Below are positions 9,157-21,520 of a DNA stretch of 64,000 nucleotides, piece by piece. How positions within the stretch are numbered: position 1 is the first letter of the stretch; each line of letters opens with the position of its first letter. The stretch covers positions 2,356,001 through 2,420,000 of the forward strand of contig CM074762.1 of assembly GCA_037355855.1 (NCBI GenBank). The letters run 5' to 3'. This DNA is from Pseudo-nitzschia pungens (Eukaryota > Bacillariophyta > Bacillariophyceae > Bacillariales > Bacillariaceae). Below the pieces are notes generated by a model, which did not search any database, was not told where the DNA came from, and saw nothing but the letters and a program-made list of their open reading frames with translations. A program made the translations under genes and the position numbers.

Positions 9157-12100
9157 ATGGTAAAGGCTAGCAGTCGTCACTCCCGTCAACGCCAACAAAT
9201 CCAAAAATCGCACCAGGGCGTTTTCTTTTCTGATGCAATGAATGAGAAGCCCTTTGGTTCTGGCGAGGAATCACGGGAAGAATTCAATTTAGCATTTCAG
9301 AGCCACAACAACAATATTGGTGGTCACCATGAAACGTCGATCCCTACATGGGATACAAGGGCTGCACCACCTGGATCTGTAGATAGTGATTCACATGTGA
9401 GTTCACAAAAACAATACGTTGACCAACACAAGTATCACAGTTCTCATCTTGGTGATAGCAATAACCAATGGAATGAATATTCTGCGGTATCTGGGTTTTC
9501 CCGCCGTGGTCACGATGCGAATTCCAAGAATATCTGGTCGGAGAAGAGATTGCTCCCAAAGACTTCGGATTCGTCGTTCTACTCAGCTTCCACCAATGCT
9601 TCCATTGGTGCGTTCTCTGTGGAAACATGCAGTGCTCGTTTTCAGAAAAATACCGCAACGAATCATGACAATAGCATTCGGGATATCTCTGAATCTCTGA
9701 ATCAGTTGCGCTTCAATGGTATGGGCAATGATAACAAAACGATAGCCGCATCGATATCGTCCAATAATACTTATAGCAGCAACACAATTCCTGGTGTCGT
9801 GGCGGCTAGTTCGGGATCCACAGGCGGGACGGGAGAAAGTTCACTTACAGCGCAGAGGTATCAGTCCAATTATTCACATGGTTATCAACATCCTCAATCT
9901 ACGATGAATTCTAGCGCGAAGATTTATCATCCTTCCGGACACTCGATGCTGTATCAACCACCTCCAGGTTTTCAACCCCGTATATCAGATTTAAGAAATG
10001 GCATCTTCCCCAAAGACACTATCGGTGGTCCCATCGTCAATGATAACATCAGTTATCAGGGTGTTCACAACCAAAATGAAATTCGTCGCGAGAATCCGAG
10101 GAAGCAAAAGATCGGCAAACGTCGAGAGGGGCAGAACAAAGAACGCAAGCATAAAGCTGAGGTTACAAATAACAATTTAGATGGAGGAAACAGATATCGA
10201 GGGAATCGCCCAAAACAGTCGCGCCGACAAACTGGGTTTGAATTTGATTATGATTCATATGGTACAGTTGGCGACATCTCTACTGCGAGTTCTAGAGCAA
10301 TCCGCATGATAATGAACCCCCAGGAGAAAGATTTGGCGTCCTCCGGTGCTAGCCTATCTTCCTCCAATACAAGTGCACTAATAGCTAGTCGACTTTCTCT
10401 GGAACGCCTTGCTGAAGAGGAAGGTCAGAATACATCAAGAGGTGCTACTATTGCATCAAAAACACAGAGTCGTGCAATCTTACCCTCGATGAATGATATT
10501 GAACTCGAATCTCTCCGTGACGAGGACGACGAGGAGTGCCATACCGAAGGCGATGAGGAAGATTCTTGTTTCGTGGGCGCTGACTTGTCTATAGACGACA
10601 CAACCGTAACAACTCAATCGAAAAAGAACGATTGGTTGTTGCGTATGAATCGAAGACTTACTGAAGTTCCTGTTGGAAGTTTGGATCCTTCAACGACTCC
10701 AATATCCGCAATCATGAATGCATGGGCCAAGACAAAGTCTTCTCATGGCGCCAGTATGGTAGAAAAATGGCTGAATAGAGCCCAGGAAGAGTTTGATGCA
10801 GGGAACACCAAGGTCGTGCCAACTAACAAAATGTTCACAATGGCCGTGGATGCTTGGGCGAAAAGCGGAGAAGGAGTAAGTGCTGCACAGCGTGCAGAGA
10901 CAATATTGCAACACATGAATAAAAAGTACCAAACTACAGGCCTCGAAAATTTGAGGCCAACGACAGGTATCTTTAATGCCGTGATCAATGCATGGGCACG
11001 ATCCAAAGAGAAGATTGCACCAAGTAGAGCGGAACAAATTCTCAAGTGGATGGACAACTTACATAAAACAAATCCAAGCATACAGCCAGACAAGTATACA
11101 TTCAACACTGGTAAGTGTGATGCAACGCTTCGTTCTGTCTTGTGGTTTCATCGATTTCATTTACTTATTGAGTCGTTTGTTTCTTTTCAAAATTAGTCAT
11201 CCATGCTTACGCAAAGTCTGGAGGCGTAGGTGCTGCCAAAAAAGCGCAAGAGCTATTGAACAGAATGCACTTCATGTACCAACAGGGAAACAATCTTGCC
11301 AAACCAGATACAATCACTGTAAGTAAGCAAGGTTGGCCTGCCAGATCCTTCCTCGCTTTTCACCTCTGACATTCTCCACGCTATTTAGTATAACGTTGTG
11401 ATCAATTCGTTGGCCAAAAGTGGGGGGAAAAACGCCGCAAAAGAAGCCGAGAAATTACTGGGAAAAATGCACATCCTTTATGAAAACGGAGATTTGAATG
11501 TGAAACCAAATGTTGTTACGTATGGTGCTGTCATTGACGCATACGCAAAAAGCGGAGAAAAACACGCTGCAGCTCGAGCAGATGCCCTCCTTGCAAAAAT
11601 GATCCACCTAAATCAAATGGATCCCACGACACACTCTGACCTGAGCCCGAACACATATGTATTCAATACAGTCATCAACGCTCATGCAAAAAGCAAAGAG
11701 GTAAGACCACTTTTTGTGGAACAAAATTTTATCTGTTTTCTGAAAGTAGGTCTAACCATGCAACTTTGTCCTGCATTCCTACTAGCACGACGCGGCATCA
11801 AAAGCGGAGGAAATGCTTTTGGCAATGAATAGACTCCATCTCCAAGGATTACCGAATCTGAAACCAGATGCTTTTACATACACAGCAGTGATTGATGTAA
11901 GTGCCTTCTTCGCTGAAAATGAACTTTTTTGCGAATGACATCATCCATTACATGTCTGACCTCGCTGAATTATATTCTTTTCGTTCGTTAAATTAGGCAT
12001 GGGCAAAGAGGTGAGTTTCACAGTATTACAGCATCCAACAAAGAGACGTCAAAAAATCCGCTCTTACGGAAGTTTCTGAATTTTCTTTTCTACAACTCTT

Positions 12101-13598
12101 AGTGGGTATCGTGGAGCTGCGGCAAGAGCAGATCAACTTCTTGACACAATGGAGTCAAAATATTTGGCAGGTGACATTGGCTTAAAACCGAATACGTTTA
12201 CGTATAATGCTGTAAGTATTTCCGAAATCATTGCAACTACCTGTAGCCCCAAGTTATACCATTTGTTGCTGAATTCTTCTCCACTGTACCTCTCAATAAT
12301 TATATAGGTCATCAATGCTTTAGCCAAAAGCGGAGAACCCAGTGCAGCTGCAAGGGCTGAGCGGGTGCTACAAAACATGGTCAATCGGCATAAACATGGT
12401 GGGAGCGATGATGTGAAACCTACAACCATAAATTTCAACTCAGTAAGTCAAAATACTGTTTTCATCTATAAAAAGGAATTGAAACCATAACTTACCTCTC
12501 TCTTTTTTAAGGTTCTCGATGCATGGGCAAAAAGTGGTGGAGGGAGAAAAGCTGCCGAAAGAGCAGAGGAGATTCTCGAGTGGATGGATCGACTCTACAA
12601 ATCTGGAAATTATAGCGTTCGTCCCGATACCATAACTTTCAATGCAGTTCTTGATGCTTGGGCTCGCTCAGGGGACAGAATGGCCGCTCACCGTGCAGAG
12701 CAAATCCTCGACCACATGGATGAACTGTATAGAGCAGGAAATGAGGGGGTAAAGCCAGATACTTATACTTACAACACTCTCATCAATGCACATGCAAAAT
12801 CTTCGGAAAAGGGATCTGCGGCTCGCGCAGAGCATGTACTGCAAGTAATGAAGCAGCGCTATCTGGATGGTGACGACGATTTCAAGCCCAATACTCGGAC
12901 TCACACAAGTGTCATTGACGCTTGGGCAAAGTCAGGAGAAAAGGGCGCTGCACGGCGTGCGGAACAAATTCTTAACAGTATGATTGCCTCATTTGAAGAA
13001 TCGTCTGATTACGATTCGAAACCGAACGTCCACACTGCCAATGCGGTTTGCAATGTATGTTTTTTGCTTTCTTTCGTGGTTGCTGAAAACAGTTTCCCCC
13101 TCGTTTCACTCTCATTTCTTTTTCTCTTACCTTTTATCGATTGTCACATCATAGGCCTGCGCATTTACTAAGATGGAAGAAGATCGACTTGACGCCTTGC
13201 AAATCGCTTTTCGAGTCTACGATTGGTTGGTTAGTCAACCCGATATGGAGCCTGACGCTTACACTTATACCATATTACTCTCTGTTTGTTCGAACCTTTT
13301 ACCACGTGAAGATAGATCGTCCCGTTTTTCGCATGCGAAATCTTTTTTCGATAAGTGCTGCGAGAGCGGGCACGTCAACGATTACGTCTTGCGGAAGCTG
13401 CGACAAACCGTTTCTGAACAGGAATATCTAGCACTTGTCGATTATCAAGGGGCCGGTACGTTGCCTCCTTCGTGGACTCGGAAAATCGGTCACAGGAACA
13501 CGCGCTTTAACAGTTCTGCAGGTGGTGGTGGCAACAGCGTAAGGAGCAAGAATAGCGCACGTTCGAATCACTCCAAAAGAAGACACTACTCGAATTGA
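9157..13598 (+). CDS. P-class pentatricopeptide repeat (PPR) protein, nine exons
   Basis: Exons are 9157-11110, 11197-11318, 11389-11700, 11786-11896, 11997-12010, 12103-12211, 12308-12442, 12512-13054 and 13155-13598. All are GT-AG and in phase, giving 1247 residues. The fifth exon has only 14 nt and encodes the centre of an AWAKSG motif. The first ~500 residues are low-complexity (Ser, Asn, Gln) with an acidic patch. From about residue 515 there are at least 13 PPR-like repeats of about 40-45 residues, each with A-(W/Y/H/L)-A-(K/R)-S followed by AA..AE.(L/I)L..M and KP…TYN. PPR proteins bind organelle RNA and act in processing or translation. No obvious targeting peptide is visible at the chosen start, and a basic tail ends the protein. 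Most introns fall inside repeats, usually next to the TYN/VIDAW junction. Confidence 0.85.
11997..12010 (+). other. 14-nt micro-exon of the PPR gene
   Basis: Sequence between TTAAATTAG and GTGAGT. It encodes A-W-A-K plus two bases of Ser, which is completed by the first base of the next exon. Leaving it out breaks both the frame and the repeat consensus. Confidence 0.75.
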
Positions 13599-14203
13599 TT
13601 ACATCTGTTTGCACATTGGTTCTAAAACAATGCAATCACCATACATATGTGCTGTAAGATCATGATTCATATAATAATACACTTCGACGATTTTCGAAGA
13701 AAAGAAATCAAAGGGACTGCACATTTCATTCAAACAGTCCACAAATAATATTCAAAATTAATAACAATAAACAACGATAATTCATAGCTATCCATAGTGA
13801 GTGCCTTCCAAAATAACCCTCTTATCTTTATTTTCAACAAAGATTCACCCGTCTCAACTCAAACTCAGATGGTTCCTCAAGGAGATGGGAATGAAGTGTG
13901 GAAGCAGTTGTTGCGATTGTCGTTATTATGCTGTACCTTGTCAAATTCTTGTGGAATCGAGGCGTCGCGACTGAAAATAAGAATGATTGTGACATGGCTA
14001 CGATAGTCATTGTGAATACCTTTCACTAAACAATAGAAGTAACTACGAAGTACATATTACAGTAGGTGTGAACGAAGTATTGTTTACCATGCACAAATTA
14101 CGTGTAATAGACAAACCAATTGCCATGCGCCTTGCAGATAATGTTGGTTGAGTGCGAATCAATCAAAGAATTCAATGGCAATTACGTTGAAGGCTTCACC
14201 AAT
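13599..14203. other. Convergent intergenic region
   Basis: Lies between the 3' ends of the PPR gene (+) and the second lipase (-). It is AT-rich and probably holds both 3' untranslated regions and polyadenylation signals. No gene seen. Confidence 0.5.
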
Positions 14204-15764
14204 CTAGTTGGTGAAATCACCAGCTGTTCCGTAAAGTTCCTCGACGGTTTGATCCAAAAGTTTCTTGTTTGTTCTAGATTCCAATCGGTTGTAGTATTCA
14301 GCTAACATGTGATTGTTGAGGACGTTCATATTACCATAGATAAGTTCTGGCAGGCAGGGCTTCGTGTTGCGGTAATCGATATCCATATTTCGTCTGGGTC
14401 GCAGAAACAGATTAACTCCATTTTGAGTATATTCCTTCGAATTGCCTTTCAGGGCAAGGGAAAGCGGAAATGGAATGTCATTAGTAGGAACAACATCGCC
14501 TTGGTTAGCGATGCGAATGTGACGCAACACTGCTTCACTTTCGAGACGTTGATATTCCTTGTTGAAATCATCGTTTCCGACAACAGGTGCAGCAAAAGTT
14601 ACTGCTTTCACCATTTTCGGGAAGTGCTTTACAGATGGGTGGTTCTTTTCTTTCAATTTGGCAGCATGGAAGGCACACAAGTTTGCCAAACCTCCACCAA
14701 GACTGTGTCCGGTGATGAAAAGCCTGAAACCTTTTCCCTTCACATCTGGGTTCTTCCTGAAGACATCATCAACAGAGGCAATGATGCGATCAATAATCGG
14801 ACGTTCAACAACGTCACACTTTCGTGGGTTCGCCAAGTATGACGTGAAACCTGCGTGCGTCGCTGGCTTTCCTCCCAAGGAAGGTGCTCCGTACTCGTCT
14901 TGGAAAAAAAAATTATCGTTGAGCCTGAAATTTCTGTCGGTCATGATATCGCTCAAGCCCACCGTACCACGGAAAACAAGGCCCACCCATTTTTGCGAAA
15001 GATTGACAACTAAAGCATAAACTAGTCCACCTTTATCCGTGGTAAATTGGTCATCCTGCGAAATATTTTGAAAACATGCAAATCAAATTTGAGAGGTCAA
15101 TTCATCATTCCATGTATCGCAGCAGAAAAACAATAGGGATGTGGATCGGGTTCTAAGTATGAAACCGCCATGAATCTGCCGCACTTACGTAGTCCAAAAC
15201 CTGCAGATTCTCCTTCACCTGTGTGTTCAAACCTTCTTCGAATGGCAGGTCCTTCTTTTCCGTGTCATCCAACACTATATCTCCTTTTTCCACTTTGAGA
15301 TACCTGCGATTGTTCTCGATGAAAAGTTTTATTGCATCCGCAGTAATGGGGTACTTCAAAAACCGATTGTCGGACACTTCCTGTGTACCGTTGTCGGTGA
15401 TTATCAGCTCGGGTCGGAAGAATTCAACTTGCTTTGGTTTTTTCTTAAAGATAGAACCGACCTTCGAAAGAAACGACTTGTTCGAGTGATCGTGTTCATC
15501 ACAATCCCTGAAGTCAGGCACATTTGGATCGTGTTGTCTTACGACGTCTCGAATGTTTTGGAAGGTATAGACGAAACTGCTGGCTCTGAGCATGTCGTCA
15601 ACAAACACGGAAAGATCAACATCTTCAGTGGCTTGTTTAGCCTCCAAGCTGCAGTAGCTGCTCTTGCTGCCAGTGGCAACGGTTCTCGAGAAGGAAGACG
15701 GAATAAACCCCGCGACCGTGGCAGTTGACAAGGCGGAAACAACCGAAATGAGTCCGAACTTCAT
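14204..15764 (-). CDS. Class 3 lipase with signal-like leader, two exons
   Basis: Exon 1 is 15189-15764 and exon 2 is 14204-15055; the 133-bp intron is GT-AG and phase 0. The product is 475 residues. The start is ATG 15764 (MKFGLISVVSALSTATVAGF), a signal peptide with an A-G-F junction that may be a plastid or ER leader. The frame upstream begins only at GTG. The splice joins NLQVLDY to DDQFTTDKGGLVYALVVNLS, restoring the strand before the GLVFRGT oxyanion motif. The core has FITGHSLGGGLANLCAFHA (catalytic Ser), VTFAAPVVGN, RIANQGDVVPTND (probable Asp) and a later NNHMLAEYYNRLE (probable His). It is a triacylglycerol or galactolipid lipase by family and is unrelated at close range to the lipase at 5.1 kb. 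A TATAAA lies 23 bp upstream of the ATG, which would leave almost no leader. Confidence 0.85.
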
Positions 15765-16381
15765 GGCTGTATTACAATGACTGACCTTTATATGCTCTGG
15801 TTTTTTGAAAAGGTTTACGAGTATTGCATTGACTGTTTTGCACTTTATGACGCTTTCCGATATCGGAAGTGTTTGTAAGATCTTGAAATGCACATGGCAC
15901 TTCTCGGTATAGAGTAAGGTTACCAGGTAACTTACCGGTAGAGAAGATATTCAATTTGCGTTTGGATGTTTGACACCCTCCATCTTGCAGTTTTCAGAAA
16001 TGAAAAGATCCACACGGGAGAATAAAAACGATTGGATAATTATTTAAACTGGCACAATACTCAATACATAGTCAGTGACGAAATTAAAATGCAAAATATT
16101 AGGAATCGTAATAATATTATTGTATTTTTGTCATGATATCTTTGATAACACCGATTCGCATTCTTATTGGCACAATGTTTGTTTCCAAAACAAAGTTGAT
16201 CTACGTACGAGTAAATAATACGAAGTACGTACTACGTAGTAAGATATGATTGCAGCAAGAAAGAGAGCGAAAGGAGCACGTCAGGGCGTAAAAGTACCGG
16301 TAGGAACGACTTGAGGTAAATCTTAATTTTAAAAGGTTTACTTCGGAAGTTTTCTTTCTTTCCTTTCAGCCAACGTAATCT

Positions 16382-16529
16382 TACCCGTGAATAACCAAAA
16401 TGGATCATGTCGGAGTGACAGATTGTTCCCTCACTATCCGACCAAATACCTCCTCCCAGTAACAGAAACCTCCTCAACGAAAGTTACAACCTGTTCATGA
16501 ACAGTATAAACCGACCGTTTGCAACAACT
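16382..16529 (-). mobile_element. Truncated copy of the TIR element (one end only)
   Basis: In inverted orientation it matches the right end of the element at 20.4 kb. It opens with CCCGTGAATAACCAAAATGG, then GAGTGACAGATTGTTCCCTC, then the CCAAATACCTCCTCCCAGTA block, and ends at GCAACAACT. Homology stops there, and a different tandem repeat begins about 30 bp later. Confidence 0.7.
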
Positions 16530-16559
16530 GGAGGGTTGCGCCACTGAACAAGGAAAAAA

Positions 16560-16764
16560 CTCCTTGAGTGTGGCAAAAGGCACCAATACTGCCTATTGAG
16601 TTCTGGAATGAAAGAATTGGTACAAAAACTCCTTGAGTGTGGCAAAAGGCAATAAGATTACTGCCTATTGAGTTCTGGAATGAAAGAATTGGTACAAAAA
16701 CTCCTTGAGCGCGGCAAAAAGCAATACTGCCTATTGAGTTCTGGAACGAAAGAATTGGTACCAG
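16560..16764. repeat. Three-copy tandem repeat, unit 69-72 bp
   Basis: Copies begin at about 16560, 16629 and 16701, each with CTCCTTGAG(T/C)G(T/C)GGCAAAA. All share TGCCTATTGAGTTCTGGAA and GAAAGAATTGGTAC. The unit differs by a few bases between copies. It adjoins the truncated element copy. Confidence 0.85.
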
Positions 16765-17477
16765 GTATGGTAGAAAAGTTTTGCTCCTATTCAGAAACAA
16801 AACTAAACCACACAGATTTCATCAAGTAGTACTAGTAACAACTTCATCAAAATCATAGTAGTTCTAAAAAAATAGTACTTGCTTCTGGTACATCACGATT
16901 GAATCTCTGTAGAGTAGTAAGGATATTCAAATGCTGTTGCATCCTGTCACTCATTCTTTGTACACTACTCAGTATTACAGTCAGTAAGGTTTGACCTTAC
17001 TACAAAACTGCGGAGCAATGTTTTGAAGACTTCCTCATGTTAACCCACCTGTGCTTAAATCTTTGAACGCTTCTAGGCGCTAGAGGATCTTGCGGATATC
17101 GATTGCGGCATGGGAACAGCGCGCACTTGGTCAAGGCGCACCCCTTCCTGATTGCGAACCCTGCCAACAGACACAGAGAGAACATTATGTGGTAACTTAC
17201 CGGTATGCATACGACAGATGTTTAATGTTTACATAGGGTGTCGTAACCTTAGTCATTCTCGTACCGGTATTACTACGAAGCTAGATACGTACCGAAGTAA
17301 AATCTATTGTCCAAGTGGCGAATGGGAATGACAGACAACAGACTCGTATATACGTTACCCTTGACCGGTTACATGCAACGAACCAAACTAGGAGTAAATT
17401 ACTAGCTACGGTATGAACAGGTTGCAAGACCTACAAATTCATTATTCATGCTCTCTATTCGCAGTGCTTTACCATAG

Positions 17478-19625
17478 ATGATCGGGTTTCAGCGGCGCCT
17501 CCGATGGTCACTGCTAGCGGCTTCGATAGTTACGATTTTCAGCGTAATGCGCCAGACGGCGATTTTGATGTCATCGCAGTCACAGGTAACGCCAAACATT
17601 CATTCCGTTCCAATGCATTTGCCTCGGACGAATTATAGAAGGGGACTAGACACTTTTGAAAAGAAAATCGCAAGCAACCATGGGTTCGTCAATATTGGAT
17701 TGAGTGCTAAAAGAGGAAGGAAGAATGAAAATGACGGGGACTCCGGCGGAAGTAGCGACACCAGCAAAGGCAGGAGCAGCAGCAGCAGCAGCAAGAGAAA
17801 CAATATCAAAAAAAGAATTCGAGAATGGGGTTGCGATCGGACTGAAACACCATTGATCTTTGTGCACAACGGGAAGATGGGTGGAGGGGCGGTACGAGCA
17901 CGGCTTGCTGCATCGGCAAAGAATTTTAATCGAACGTCTGAGACTTGGAATGAACCTTACTCAGACCGGCATTATTACCCAATACGGAAAGAGAACGGCA
18001 AAAGTAAAAGTGTTGACGATCCTTCTCGGAACGGCAAAGAAATTCGCAAAGGCAAGTTTTGTAACAGCAAGTACCCTCATTATACCATGATCCACGCCCG
18101 AGATCTTCTCCGAAAGCCAACTTACGAAGGGAGTCAGTTTTGCAATGCAACAACACCCTTTGGGATTGCCATTGCCTGCCCGCATCCTTACAAGAAATCT
18201 AGAGAATACCTGGTTGCTTTGAATTCAAAACATGATAAAAAAGTTTCAAAAAAACAACATGGACAAAAATCGACGAAGAAGACAACGAAGGCTCATTACC
18301 TGTCGTCGGATTGTCGAAAATGTGACGATGATTACTATCTCGATGAGGATTTTTATTTCGATAACGTTTCTTCAGAGTATAACGCTGGTGCACCTGTTGA
18401 TATACCTCTCCCGAAAACAAGCAATATTTTCAATCCAAAGTCGGATCCTCATCCGGGACATACATGTGACATCGTACTCGCATCACACACAAACATTGGA
18501 AGCGAATTGCATTGGTTGCCACCTAGATACCTCAAGGAACACTGGTGGGACAATAGCATCTACGGGCGTGATAGCAATGGTGACCATGACTATAGTGTCG
18601 AGTTAGAAAAGTATTGGGCGACTCTATTGGACGATCGGCACCGTCGTCGAAGACAATTGATGCGAAAAGTCAAAGAGGCAAATGATGGCCCAACCAATGG
18701 CGAGCAAGAAGACAATTCTACTCGATGGTGTCCGAGTGGATACTATGCCAAAACAAAAAAAAAGCTCGTCGAAAAGGAAATAAAGTATGACCGTCCATCG
18801 ACCGAGGAAGAATATCTTGGAGCCTACGAAACGTGCGGCATCACGTTGGCCCAAAATGCCGACAAGGTTTTTCGTGACCGATTTTATCCGCCTGACGCAG
18901 ATTACAATGGTAGGCCGCAAAAACTGAACTATTCTCCGTTCTACGCCAGCATGCCCCTCCACCGAATCACGTTGATGCGCGATCCCTGGTCGTGGGTTGT
19001 CTCGAAATTTTTTTGGCATAAGCTTCACAAATTCAGACGCAAGCGAAGCTCTTTGCCATGCGAAGATCTAACACTCCCAACCAATTACGAGCACAGAGAC
19101 CCCTTTACTGGTCGCCAAATGGGTTGGTGTGAATCTTTTTCCTTGGTTAGTCTGATGAAATTGTGTGGTAATGATTGCCATATTCGGTACGAGAATAAAA
19201 TGATGTCTTTGGAAGAAATCGAAGACCAAGTTGAGTCAAATTTGAGAAACGCCTTTTCTGTTGTGGGACTTCTAAATGAAACAGAATCCTTTTATGACAT
19301 GATCACAGATCGCATCGATTACGTGAACTTGACATACAATCCAGAAATTGTCGGAACCGACCACGCAACGGAAAAAACAGTAGAAAACGTTGCCTGCAAG
19401 AAGTTATTTGAAGAAGACGAGACGTTTCGGGAGTCCGTCCGGCAAAGAGTCCCAGCATTTGCCACCCTCGAACGAATTTATCACGTAGCCGTTGAAGTGA
19501 ACAGGTTTCAAAAGCGAGAGCTGAGGCAATGTCGCAGGTCGAAAGGCGGAACACCTACGAAAGGGGTTTATGGCACGCCCGCACCTTTCGTACCAGCCAA
19601 GATGAAGAAAAAAAGTAATATTTGA
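17478..19625 (+). CDS. Type II membrane sulfotransferase-like protein
   Basis: 715 residues, intronless, from ATG 17478. Residues 9-26 (RWSLLAASIVTIFSVMRQ) form a signal anchor, which predicts a Golgi-lumenal catalytic domain. At about residue 124, PLIFVHNGKMGGGAVRARL matches the 5'-phosphosulfate loop of carbohydrate sulfotransferases (Lys, Gly-rich, Arg). At about residue 497, RITLMRDPWSWVVSKFFWH matches the 3'-phosphate motif (RDP…S). The C-terminal region has VVGLLNETESFYDMITDRI, as in Sulfotransfer_2-type enzymes. The expected reaction is transfer of sulfate from PAPS to a glycan, which fits diatom sulfated polysaccharides. A Ser/Lys-rich linker lies at about residues 80-115, and two Lys-rich or Asp-rich stretches interrupt the domain. 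Substrate is unknown. Confidence 0.75.
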   Translation: MIGFQRRLRWSLLAASIVTIFSVMRQTAILMSSQSQVTPNIHSVPMHLPRTNYRRGLDTFEKKIASNHGFVNIGLSAKRGRKNENDGDSGGSSDTSKGRSSSSSSKRNNIKKRIREWGCDRTETPLIFVHNGKMGGGAVRARLAASAKNFNRTSETWNEPYSDRHYYPIRKENGKSKSVDDPSRNGKEIRKGKFCNSKYPHYTMIHARDLLRKPTYEGSQFCNATTPFGIAIACPHPYKKSREYLVALNSKHDKKVSKKQHGQKSTKKTTKAHYLSSDCRKCDDDYYLDEDFYFDNVSSEYNAGAPVDIPLPKTSNIFNPKSDPHPGHTCDIVLASHTNIGSELHWLPPRYLKEHWWDNSIYGRDSNGDHDYSVELEKYWATLLDDRHRRRRQLMRKVKEANDGPTNGEQEDNSTRWCPSGYYAKTKKKLVEKEIKYDRPSTEEEYLGAYETCGITLAQNADKVFRDRFYPPDADYNGRPQKLNYSPFYASMPLHRITLMRDPWSWVVSKFFWHKLHKFRRKRSSLPCEDLTLPTNYEHRDPFTGRQMGWCESFSLVSLMKLCGNDCHIRYENKMMSLEEIEDQVESNLRNAFSVVGLLNETESFYDMITDRIDYVNLTYNPEIVGTDHATEKTVENVACKKLFEEDETFRESVRQRVPAFATLERIYHVAVEVNRFQKRELRQCRRSKGGTPTKGVYGTPAPFVPAKMKKKSNI

Positions 19626-20373
19626 GACCAGGGAACGGTTTGAACCACAAATAAAAATGGAATCTGACAAACATTTGCGCGCAAAGCCAACAAATGTCAT
19701 ACAAGAGATTAGTGCTGCCGTTGTAGGACTCGTTATTCGAAAGAAAATTAGTGAATTGGCGACTATCACGTGTTCTCATGTAATGTACAATGCTGTTTGG
19801 GCTTGTTTTCAGTACGCTGATTTCTACTCTTTCCAAACACCAAAATACAAATTTACAGCATCTATCCCTAAGATTATTACTCGAGTAAATCGACTGCATT
19901 CTGGTATGTTTTCACAGCGTTTGCCAAGTAGATACTGTAGACTTACCAACAGTCAGCGTACAGTACTTTACCTCTTGGTACTGTGGATGAGAAAGCACTT
20001 CATTCAGTTTGTTAACACCGTACAAAGTCTCGGGACAGTCTCAGTAAATTCTGTGCGATCTTGCGACTCCTCTTCGTATCAATGGTAATCTTCAAAAGAT
20101 CAAGATTTAGAGCATTCCTCTCTAGAAAGAGCTGCTTGGAAGTTTTTAGGGTGATTCAAATAAATTGAAAACTAGGTGGTGATTGATCATCAGAAAGATA
20201 TTAAAAATTTAATGCGGTGTTTCACTCCCAATCAACGTGTTGAAAATTCAACATGCCGTACAGTCGCGTACAGTAAGGTTTACCGTAAGGTTTACGGTAC
20301 GAGTACGAAACCAAAATTAGTGGAGTTGTAAAAAGTTCGAAATTTTCTTGATCTTTTTCGAACGTACCGGTAC

Positions 20374-21038
20374 GTACCCGTGAAAAACTATAATGAATCA
20401 CGTTTACCATAATGAATCACGTCGAGTGACAGCATCTTTGCTTTTTGGAATATCTCCTTGCATACACCACCTCTGTTCAAAGTAAAGACATCGTCTGTTA
20501 GCTAACACTCTACTCTACAATGCTCTATATTCACTTTTAAACAACATTGCTTATTCTTCCCTTAGTAAGCTCTCGAATACAGAAATTGGGCCGAAAATTA
20601 TGTGTTTTCGAGTGACAGCATCGAGCCGGCATAGTTTTTCGGCTTGCGCGCATAGCAAAAAACAGAACTCATTTTTTTCGTTTCGTTTCGAATTCAGTTT
20701 TTTTTCGTTCAACATGCTGTCACTCGGCGTGTAGAAAATGTAGATGCTGTCACTCGATCGTATGGTCCCGTGTAGAAAATGTACCAGTGTCTACATTTAC
20801 CATGATGGATCAATTTTTGGCCATTTTTTGAAAAAACCACTAACTACAGGGGGCCAAAGCTATGGATGTAAGTCACTGATTTCAACAGGAGTTGTTGCAA
20901 ACAGTCGGTTTATAGTGTTTACGAATAGGTTGTAACTTTCGTTGAGGAGGTTTCCGTTACTGGGAGGAGGTATTTGGTCAGATAGTGAGGCAACAATCTG
21001 TCACTCGGACGTGATTCATTTTAGTTTTTCACGGGTAC
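20374..21038 (+). mobile_element. Complete non-autonomous TIR element, copy A
   Basis: The left end is GTACCCGTGAAAAACTATAA at about 20374. The right end reads TTAGTTTTTCACGGGTAC and ends at about 21038, which is its inverted complement; the inverted match extends about 25-30 bp through AATGAATCACGT. It has no coding frame. Inner arms hold GAGTGACAGCAT / ATGCTGTCACTC in both orientations, so the element is largely self-complementary at its arms. It is about 665 bp. The arms match the copy at 52.7 kb, while the central ~120 bp do not. The size and lack of coding fit a MITE or foldback element. No clear target-site duplication beyond TA or GTAC could be fixed. Confidence 0.7.
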
Positions 21039-21279
21039 CGGTAGCTCTTACTTCGGTAGAAGAGAGAGTCTGAGAGTGGGAAATGGTTCAAAAACGGTAT
21101 ATAAAACTTTTTATTAGTAGACTTCTACGGAGAATTGAACAGTTGAAAATGGTATTTGATTTTTAATCCTACTGAAAGATTATAAAAATTGAAAATGGCT
21201 ATTACAGTTGGAAAGTTTGACGTTAGATAATGTTTTTACAGGTATTTGAGTTCTCTCCAGACAAATCAACTACTAATTG

Positions 21280-21480
21280 CACCCTCGACTATTAATAGAA
21301 GTAGACAAATCAACTACTACCAACAACCCCAACCCCAACTAGACAAATCAACTACTACTAAAAGCACCCTCTACTATTAGTAGTAGTGACTGCCCTCTAC
21401 TAGTATTAGTTGTAGTGACTGGTGGTTGTAGTAGTTGATCTATCCTCAGTTGATTCTAGGCTAGTCCTCAGATGAATCTA
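21280..21480. repeat. ACTACTA/TAGTAGT-rich tract
   Basis: Repeated words AGACAAATCAACTACTA (three times) and (T)ACTATTAGTAGTAGTGACT. It is related in composition to the tract at 8.04 kb and lies just before the 143-bp satellite. Confidence 0.55.
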
Positions 21481-21520
21481 CTAATAGCACAGTATTCTAC
21501 TACTAATTGTAGCTAAGAGT

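Larger units (their letters stand above)
15765..17477. other. Repeat-rich intergenic region
   Basis: Contains GTAAGGTTACC and TACCGGTAG words (15904-15945, 17190-17205, 17245-17275), a truncated copy of the inverted-repeat element (16382-16529) and a 70-bp tandem repeat (16560-16764). No credible gene. The 101-codon minus frame over the tandem repeat starts at TTG and merely mirrors the repeat. Confidence 0.55.

Noticed and set aside
16495..16800. 101-codon minus frame with three FVPILSFQNSIGS repeats
   Set aside because: The repeats only reflect the 70-bp tandem DNA repeat, and the frame starts at TTG.
19657..20088. 143-codon plus frame after the sulfotransferase
   Set aside because: It begins 32 bp past the sulfotransferase stop, probably in its 3' UTR, and shows no family features; kept as non-coding.
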